From Lactobacillaceae bacterium (lineage in GTDB: Bacteria > Bacillota > Bacilli > Lactobacillales > Lactobacillaceae), in assembly GCA_031261865.1 (NCBI GenBank), contig JAISIV010000019.1, positions 1 through 37,669 on the forward strand: DNA of 37,669 nucleotides, written 5' to 3'. Numbering within the stretch: the first letter of the stretch is position 1; each line of letters opens with the position of its first letter. Positions 32,001-37,669 of the stretch are shown here, piece by piece. The notes under the pieces were generated by a model. That model had not been told where the DNA came from. It searched no databases and saw only the letters and a list, made by a program, of their open reading frames with translations. A program made the position numbers and the translations under genes.

Positions 32001-34382
32001 GTGAATAATAAAATTTATGAAATTCTTGAATTCGATCGTATTCGAGAGTCAATCAACAAATATACTTCCACTTCTCGTGGAAAAGAAATAATAAACCAAT
32101 TAGAAGCTGAAACTGACAAACAAAAAGTTGAGCGTCTTCTAAAACAGACAGAAGAATTAGTAACTGTTAATCGCCAAACTGTAGGACTACCAATTCAAAG
32201 AATCGATGATTTATTTGATATTTTTAAACGTCTCGAATTAAAGGCTGTTTTAAGTTCAACAGAACTCTCAAGACTTAAGCCGAATCTTGTAAGTGTCACA
32301 AAAATCTTAGATTTCATCTCCACTCTACGCGATACTGATTTTTACAACGAACTAACCGAATTAACAAATTTCACTAATCGTCTTATTGATTTTCCCGACC
32401 TTCAAACTGAAATTTCTAAAGCAGTAGATGATAATGGAACGGTTTTAGATTCCGCTAGTTCTGACTTAACTAAAATTCGTCGACAAATTACTTTTACCCG
32501 TGATGAAATCAGAAACACCTTGAATGAAATGACCCGTAATTCGATGAGTAAGTTTTTGTCTGAACCAACCGTCTCCATTCGCGATGATGTTTATGTTCTT
32601 CCTGTAAAGGCTGAATATCGCTCAAAATTCGGTGGTGTAGTTCACGATCAATCCCAGACTGGACAAACTCTCTATATTGAACCAGCCAAAGTGACTGGTT
32701 TAAATGATAATCTCCATGAACTCGGTCTTCAGGAAAAATTTGAAATTAACCGAGTTTTGCAAATGATTTCCAATCAACTGTTCGACCATGTTGATGAATT
32801 GAAAAACAACAATGAGTTAATTGCGATTATTGATTCGGTCAATGCCAAGTCTAAATTTGCCCTCGAATTGAATGCAGTCAAACCTATTGTTAATTCTCAA
32901 AAAGAAGTTAATTTAATAAGTGCAAGACATCCATTAATCGATAAAGACCGAGCGGTAACTAATTCCGTTGAAATTGGAAAAGAATACACTTCTCTAATCG
33001 TTACTGGTCCTAACACTGGCGGTAAAACGGTCTTGATGAAAACTGTCGGTTTACTTGAATTGATGGCTCAAAGTGGACTTTATATTACGGCTGAAAAGGG
33101 AACTTCGATTTATTCATTTGATGAAATTCTAGCTGACATCGGAGACGAACAAAGCCTAGAACAAAGCCTTTCTACTTTCAGCTCTCACATGGTAAACATC
33201 AAACATATTTTGAATATGATGTCTAATGATTCGTTGGTTCTTTTAGATGAATTAGGCGCTGGAACTGATCCCGGCGAAGGAGCCGCACTTGCCATGGCGA
33301 TTACTGACCGCATTGCAAAGTCAGGAGCTTTAAGCATTGTCACTACACACTATCCCGAACTAAAAGTATTCGCCGACCAAAATGATTTTGCTATGAATTC
33401 TTCAATGGAATTTGACTCTGAAACTTTACGGCCGACATATCGCTTGCTGGTTGGAATTCCAGGTCAATCAAATGCATTAGCTATTTCCAAACGAATTGGT
33501 CTAGATGACCAATTATTAGATGACGCAAGAAAGTACGTCGATCCCGAGAGTCAGAAGTTAAATGATCTAATCGTTAATATTGTCGACAAACAACAACAAG
33601 TAGCACGTGCTCAAAACGAATTAGATTTATTAACTAAACAAGTTGCAGCTGACAAACAACAACTAGAAACTGAATCGGAAAAATTAGACCAACAAAAAGC
33701 AAAAATCGTTTTCGACGCAAAAAATGAAGCCAACCACATTATCGCCCAAGCAAAAAAAGACGCTGAAAAAGTACTCAGTGAAATTAGAAAAGAGCGACTA
33801 AAAGCTGGTTCCCAAACTGGTAAAAACGAGCAAGAATTAAAGGCAACTATCAATCAATTAGATAATGATCGTCAAGATGTTACTTTGGAAAAAAATAAAG
33901 TCCTTCAAAAAGCTAAATCGAAAAAAGAGTTCCATGTTGGAGAAGATGTTTTAGTTACGGAGTACAACCAAACTGGAGTTTTAACTCGTAAGTTAACTGA
34001 TAGGCAATGGGAAGTAAAACTTGGAATCCTAAAGATGAAAGTCGATGAGGATGATATTCAAAAAATTCAAGTTGCTAAAACAACCAGGCCAAAAGTTCAA
34101 CAGAAAAGTGTCAAGGTAACTAAGACTTCTTCTAATTCAATTAGGGGAAGTCTTGATTTACGCGGTTGGCGTTATGAAGATGCTTTGAATGAGTTAGACC
34201 GTTACCTAGATAAAGCAGTTTTAAATAATCTAGGGACAGTAGAAATTATTCACGGAAAAGGAAGCGGCGCTCTTCGTTCAGGTGTTACTCAAGCCTTACG
34301 TTCTGACAGACGAGTTTCTCATTTCGAATTCGCTAATCCTAATGGTGCTGGAGATGGAGCCACGATTGTTGAATTAGCGTAA
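32001..34382 (+). CDS. mutS2: MutS2 (RqcU-type) ribosome-rescue/recombination ATPase
   Basis: 793 residues from a GTG start. The start is chosen because the family N-terminus, KIYEILEFDRI, begins right after it. The frame runs further upstream, but that stretch contains the promoter. Walker A is GPNTGGKT (336-343) and Walker B is LLDELGAGTDP. A coiled coil (about 510-620) follows. The C-terminal Smr domain has LDLRGW and HGKGSGALR. Family members suppress recombination and, in Bacillus, split collided ribosomes. There is no ribosome binding site. Confidence 0.95.
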   Translation: MNNKIYEILEFDRIRESINKYTSTSRGKEIINQLEAETDKQKVERLLKQTEELVTVNRQTVGLPIQRIDDLFDIFKRLELKAVLSSTELSRLKPNLVSVTKILDFISTLRDTDFYNELTELTNFTNRLIDFPDLQTEISKAVDDNGTVLDSASSDLTKIRRQITFTRDEIRNTLNEMTRNSMSKFLSEPTVSIRDDVYVLPVKAEYRSKFGGVVHDQSQTGQTLYIEPAKVTGLNDNLHELGLQEKFEINRVLQMISNQLFDHVDELKNNNELIAIIDSVNAKSKFALELNAVKPIVNSQKEVNLISARHPLIDKDRAVTNSVEIGKEYTSLIVTGPNTGGKTVLMKTVGLLELMAQSGLYITAEKGTSIYSFDEILADIGDEQSLEQSLSTFSSHMVNIKHILNMMSNDSLVLLDELGAGTDPGEGAALAMAITDRIAKSGALSIVTTHYPELKVFADQNDFAMNSSMEFDSETLRPTYRLLVGIPGQSNALAISKRIGLDDQLLDDARKYVDPESQKLNDLIVNIVDKQQQVARAQNELDLLTKQVAADKQQLETESEKLDQQKAKIVFDAKNEANHIIAQAKKDAEKVLSEIRKERLKAGSQTGKNEQELKATINQLDNDRQDVTLEKNKVLQKAKSKKEFHVGEDVLVTEYNQTGVLTRKLTDRQWEVKLGILKMKVDEDDIQKIQVAKTTRPKVQQKSVKVTKTSSNSIRGSLDLRGWRYEDALNELDRYLDKAVLNNLGTVEIIHGKGSGALRSGVTQALRSDRRVSHFEFANPNGAGDGATIVELA

Positions 34383-34412
34383 AAAAAATCTGCCAAGCGG
34401 CAGATTTTTTTT
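34381..34412. terminator. Bidirectional terminator between mutS2 and flavodoxin genes
   Basis: A perfect stem with A- and T-runs (34381-34394 with 34399-34412, loop AAGC) serves both converging genes. It overlaps the two stop codons by one or two bases. Confidence 0.95.
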
Positions 34413-34851
34413 AGCCTTTAGGAAGGCGAGCGTCGAACAGAGTTCTTAAGGCTGCTTTGTCGTTGTCGTCAATTCGAGTATGAATTTTGAATGGTCCTGA
34501 TAATTCAGTAGCGCCAGTTTTTTTCATTTGTTCATCAAAGCGATCTGTGGCAGCTCCGAAATCTTTTCCGTAGAATCGATCTCCTGAACCGATAACAACA
34601 TATTGTTTACCAGTCCAATCTTTATCATTCAATGATTCAAAGAAATCAATCATTTCGCTTGGAATAGAGCCTTTATCGTAAGTATAGGGAGATACGATAA
34701 TCAAATCTTTATCGTCGGCAGCATCTTCGTCTCCGTCGAATAAATCTTCAATTTCAGTTTCTACTCCACGATTATTTAATTCTTCTTGCACAAACTCGGC
34801 AATTTCTTCGTTATTACCGGTGATTGAGGCATACATTACTATAGCTTTCAT
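34411..34851 (-). CDS. Flavodoxin
   Basis: 146 residues, the usual short-chain flavodoxin length. The FMN phosphate loop is near the N-terminus (ASITGNNEEIA, about 8-18). The second FMN loop includes SPYTYDKGSIP with an aromatic residue, and the third is GSGDRFYGKDFGAA. The protein is very acidic, as usual for an electron carrier. It is a single-gene unit convergent with mutS2. No ribosome binding site precedes the ATG; TAAAAT lies 7 nt upstream, so the mRNA may be leaderless. Confidence 0.92.
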   Translation of the reverse strand: MKAIVMYASITGNNEEIAEFVQEELNNRGVETEIEDLFDGDEDAADDKDLIIVSPYTYDKGSIPSEMIDFFESLNDKDWTGKQYVVIGSGDRFYGKDFGAATDRFDEQMKKTGATELSGPFKIHTRIDDNDKAALRTLFDARLPKG

Positions 34852-34858
34852 AGAGAAT

Positions 34859-34864
34859 ATTTTA
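34859..34864 (-). promoter_or_regulatory. Candidate -10 (TAAAAT) of the flavodoxin gene
   Basis: On the minus strand TAAAAT is 7 nt before the ATG. The -35 is weak; the region is shared with the divergent thrS promoter. Confidence 0.4.
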
Positions 34865-34875
34865 CTATTAAAAAT

Positions 34876-34904
34876 TTGAATTTTGTCGCCACCGAATTTA
34901 TACT
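34876..34904 (+). promoter_or_regulatory. thrS promoter
   Basis: TTGAAT (34876-34881) and TATACT (34899-34904) have a 17-nt spacing. The start point would be near 34911, directly before the T-box leader. Confidence 0.65.
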
Positions 34905-34910
34905 ATTAAC

Positions 34911-35060
34911 TAAGAGACTAAAAGCCAGAACCGACGACTAAAGAGAACCGCGAAAGGTGAGAAGCGGTGTCGACAAATCTGAAACTTACTACCTCTAATA
35001 TATTTCGCATGATAATTAAAAGGCAGCTTGGCTGTGAAATTGGGTGGTACCGCGTTTTTT
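34911..35060 (+). promoter_or_regulatory. T-box leader of thrS
   Basis: The diagnostic T-box sequence AATTGGGTGGTACCGCG (35038-35054) is present. Upstream, stem I can be traced: the AAAGAGA motif, the apical ACCGC/GCGGT stem, and the specifier side after GAA, where ACT (Thr) occurs at 34984-34986 and 34988-34990. The bulge TGGT would pair with an ACCA tRNA end. No clear terminator hairpin follows the T-box; a run of six T (35055-35060) follows the motif directly. The leader senses uncharged tRNA-Thr. Confidence 0.95.
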
Positions 35061-35103
35061 ATAAGACGGCCCTGGAGACAAGAATTATCATTGCTGTAAA
35101 AAT

Positions 35104-37059
35104 ATGTCTGAATTTACTTTAATCATGCCTGATGGTGCTGAGAAGGTTGTAGATGACACAACTACTCCACTTGAGATTGCTAAATCTATCAGTCCATCTT
35201 TGGCGAAAAAATCAGTTTCTGGAAAAATTGGTGATCGTTACGTTGGTATGAACGAGCCAATCCGTTTTGGTGGTGAATTTAAATTAATCACTAAAGATGA
35301 AGATGAAGCTCTTGATTTACTCCGCCACTCTACAGCTCACTTGTTGGCTCAAGCTTTGCGCCATTTGCATCCTCAAATCCATTTGGGTGTTGGTCCATTT
35401 ATTGCTGAAGGGTTCTATTATGACACCGACGATTCCGCTGAATCCGACAAACAAGTTTCAACTGATGAATTCCCAGCAATTGAAGCTGAAATGAAAAAAA
35501 TCGTTGAAGCAGATTACCCAATTATTAATCGTCCTGTGAGCCGTCAAGAAGCGTTGGATATTTTCAAAGATGATCCATACAAGACTGAATTAATAAATGA
35601 TCTTCCAGAAGATGAAGAGATCACTATTGCCGAACAAGGTGATTACATTGATCTAGACCGTGGAGGATTAGTTCCTTCAACTGGTTGGATTAAGCATTTC
35701 GCTTTGACTTCAGTTGCCGGTGCCTACTGGCGTGGAAAATCCGATAACCCTATGATGCAACGTATTTATGGTGCCTCTGAATGGACTGCAGAACGAGTTG
35801 AAGAACAAGTTAAAGCTATCGAAGAACGCCGTGAACGCGACCACCGTACGATTGGCCGTGATATGGATTTGTTCTTTACTAGTCAAGAAGTCGGTGCCGG
35901 ATTACCAGTTTGGTTGCCAAATGGAGCAACTATCCGTCGTACAGTTGAACGTTATGTTGTCGACAAAGAATTGTCTCGTGGATACCAACATGTTTATACT
36001 CCAGTAATCTCAAACTTGAATCTTTATAAGACTTCAGGACACTGGGATCACTACCGTGACGACATGTTCCCACCAATGGACATGGGTGATGGCGAAATGC
36101 TTGAATTACGTCCAATGAATTGCCCAAGTCATATCATGGTTTATAAGCACAAGCCACGTTCGTATCGTGAATTACCATTGCGTATCGCTGAACTTGGAAT
36201 GATGCACCGTTACGAAAAATCAGGTGCTTTGACTGGATTGTCTCGCGTCCGCGAAATGACATTAAACGATGGTCACACTTTCGTTGCTCAAGACCAAATC
36301 GAAGATGAATTCAAGAAGATTCTCCAATTAATTATGGATGTCTACGAAGATTTCAACATCAAAGACTACCGTTTCCGTCTAAGTTATCGTGATCCTCAAA
36401 ACACTGAAAAGTATTTTGACAATGATGAAATGTGGGAGACTTCTCAAGCTCAATTAAAGCGCGCCATGGATGACATGGGACTTGAATACTTCGAAGCCGA
36501 AGGTGAAGCTGCATTCTACGGTCCCAAGCTCGATATTCAAACTAAGACCGCGCTTGGTGGTGAAGAAACTATGTCCACTATCCAACTAGATTTTTTGCTT
36601 CCCGAAAAGTTCGAACTTGAATATGTTGGCTCTGATGGACAAATGCACCGTCCTGTTATGCTTCATCGTGGAATCGTTGGAACTATGGAACGTTTCACTG
36701 CGTACTTAACCGAAATGTACAAGGGTGCCTTCCCAACTTGGTTAGCTCCTCAACAAGTTAAAGTGATCCCCGTTTCTCAAGAAACTCATGCTGCATATGC
36801 ACAAGAGGTTGCTTCTAAGTTGATTGCAAAACAATACCGTGCAACTACTGAAATGCGTTCTGAAAAGATGGGTTATTTGATTCGTGATGCTCAAACCAAA
36901 AAGATTCCATATACACTTGTTATTGGAGATAAGGAAGTTGCTGATAATACAGTTACTGTCCGTAAGTTCGGCGAAGAAAATACTCAAACAATGACTTTTG
37001 AAGAATTTGAAAACATGCTTGCAAGTGATGTTGCGCATTATTCAAGAGTTGAAGCTTAA
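35104..37059 (+). CDS. thrS: Threonyl-tRNA synthetase
   Basis: 651 residues, full length. The order is the TGS domain (1-65), the editing domain with HSTAHLLAQAL (about 76), the class II catalytic core with LRPMNCPSH (Zn-binding Cys), MMHRYEKSGAL and MLHRGIVGTMERF, and the C-terminal anticodon-binding domain (PQQVKVIPVS onward). It charges tRNA-Thr. No ribosome binding site is visible just before the ATG; a GGAG lies about 26 nt upstream. No in-frame start exists closer to it. It is controlled by a T-box leader. Confidence 0.98.
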   Translation: MSEFTLIMPDGAEKVVDDTTTPLEIAKSISPSLAKKSVSGKIGDRYVGMNEPIRFGGEFKLITKDEDEALDLLRHSTAHLLAQALRHLHPQIHLGVGPFIAEGFYYDTDDSAESDKQVSTDEFPAIEAEMKKIVEADYPIINRPVSRQEALDIFKDDPYKTELINDLPEDEEITIAEQGDYIDLDRGGLVPSTGWIKHFALTSVAGAYWRGKSDNPMMQRIYGASEWTAERVEEQVKAIEERRERDHRTIGRDMDLFFTSQEVGAGLPVWLPNGATIRRTVERYVVDKELSRGYQHVYTPVISNLNLYKTSGHWDHYRDDMFPPMDMGDGEMLELRPMNCPSHIMVYKHKPRSYRELPLRIAELGMMHRYEKSGALTGLSRVREMTLNDGHTFVAQDQIEDEFKKILQLIMDVYEDFNIKDYRFRLSYRDPQNTEKYFDNDEMWETSQAQLKRAMDDMGLEYFEAEGEAAFYGPKLDIQTKTALGGEETMSTIQLDFLLPEKFELEYVGSDGQMHRPVMLHRGIVGTMERFTAYLTEMYKGAFPTWLAPQQVKVIPVSQETHAAYAQEVASKLIAKQYRATTEMRSEKMGYLIRDAQTKKIPYTLVIGDKEVADNTVTVRKFGEENTQTMTFEEFENMLASDVAHYSRVEA

Positions 37060-37068
37060 AAAAGTTTT

Positions 37069-37101
37069 AAATGCCTTCGTTGAAAAATGAGGGTATTTTT
37101 T
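37069..37101 (+). terminator. Intrinsic terminator after thrS
   Basis: AAATGCCTTC (37069-37078) pairs with GAGGGTATTT (37089-37098), a 10-bp stem with two wobble pairs, followed by T residues. Confidence 0.85.
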
Positions 37102-37241
37102 GTGACAATTTTTATGTGCTTTTATGACTAAAATTCAAAAAGTGTTTAGAAAATATAGTATTTCACAATCGTAATATTCTAGTTAACTACATGCAAATAT
37201 CTTCACTTTGTTGAGATATAAACATAGTTGAATTACTTTTA

Positions 37242-37669
37242 TGCGAGTTTTTAAATCATTATCAGCATCTATAGGCTTGATTTTATTATTTGTATCACCG
37301 ACAACTCTCAATGCCGTTTCAATCTCGAATGCTAGTTCAACTAAGAGTATTACATGTTCAAATGAAGAGAAGAAAATTGTCACTAAACCCAAAACAAACG
37401 CAGTTGAATCTGGTTTTATGAGTCAGGGAGTGGTTTATGCTAATGATTATAAGTGGACCTATTATTGTGGTGCTGCTAGTTATATTGCGAATCATGGTGC
37501 TGGTTTCGGTGAGTTTGGTTTAACTGATGATGGCTATATTGCTTTAGCAGCAGCGCCCTCGATGCGTAACACTTTAGTTGAAACGCCATGGGGAACTGGT
37601 AAAGTGGTTGACACCGGAACTAGCTCTGAGATCCAAAATGGAACCAAGATTGATGTTTTTGTGTTCTAT
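37242..37669 (+). CDS. Secreted protein with 3D/double-psi barrel-like domain, 3' end missing
   Basis: 142 complete codons are open to the end of the window. The N-terminus MRVFKSLSASIGLILLFVSP is a signal peptide, with likely cleavage near Leu-Asn-Ala. After a Lys/Ser-rich linker (to about 55) comes a domain starting KWTYYCGAASY, then DDGYIALAAAP, ETPWGTGKVVDTG and GTKIDVFVFY. This order, with a conserved VxDTG and a terminal IDVF strand, resembles the 3D or RlpA-like double-psi barrel of peptidoglycan-active proteins. The usual catalytic Asp residues cannot be confirmed because the end is missing. No ribosome binding site is clear. A candidate -10 TATAAA is at 37218-37223. Confidence 0.7.

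Noticed and set aside
34981..34993. Tyrosine specifier (TAC) in the T-box
   Set aside because: TAC can be read by one register, but the downstream gene is thrS and ACT occurs twice in the same loop region.

Overview
The window looks like part of a Lactobacillaceae (lactic acid bacterium) chromosome. The base composition is AT-rich. The gene order fakA-recG-plsX-acpP and rnc-smc-ftsY-ylxM-ffh is that of Firmicutes. A CtsR operator, a CcpA cre site, an HPr with His15 and Ser46, a threonyl-tRNA synthetase T-box leader and an ECF transporter core module are all present. Species cannot be named from the sequence alone. There are no rRNA or tRNA genes, insertion sequences, phage genes or CRISPR arrays. 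Nearly all genes are housekeeping genes, and no gap without a gene exceeds 300 bases.

Layout. (1) 1-6311: the 3' part of fakA, a serine-rich exported protein, recG, plsX and acpP. (2) 6315-12709: a YhhQ-type queuosine-precursor transporter overlapping a short-chain dehydrogenase, a small membrane protein, a solitary pgk, a histidine-phosphatase gene, and then a divergent pair made of a glycerol facilitator and an APC amino-acid permease. (3) 12819-15436 (minus): a polyprenyl diphosphate synthase and a type II NADH dehydrogenase with a C-terminal membrane domain, an arrangement like the quinone branch of flavin-based extracellular electron transfer loci. (4) 15492-19849: ecfA1-ecfA2-ecfT-truA, followed by an SseB-like protein and a small membrane protein. 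(5) 19905-24630: a ClpE-like chaperone under a CtsR box, a 56-residue protein, a stand-alone ptsH under a cre-overlapped promoter, and a lactose/cellobiose IIA plus GH1 phospho-glycosidase pair. (6) 24700-31848: rnc-smc-ftsY-ylxM-ffh, for chromosome organisation and protein targeting. (7) 31858-37669: mutS2, a flavodoxin, T-box-thrS, and the 5' part of a secreted protein that runs off the end.

The genes are packed into short operons. Six junctions are TAATG stop/start overlaps, and most transcription units end in clear intrinsic terminators, four of them shared by convergent genes. The lipid genes (fakA, plsX, acpP) and the export genes (ftsY, ylxM, ffh) usually sit close together. Here about 18 kb of unrelated genes separate acpP from rnc.

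The most unusual signals are these. A structured intergenic repeat occurs in two copies with compensatory base changes (7897-7963 and 9655-9736). Several genes have a -10 hexamer 6-14 nt before the start codon and no ribosome binding site, suggesting leaderless mRNAs (recG, mutS2, the flavodoxin, rnc). The ClpE lacks the family's zinc finger. The ptsH gene is terminated without ptsI. The thrS T-box lacks a recognisable terminator.
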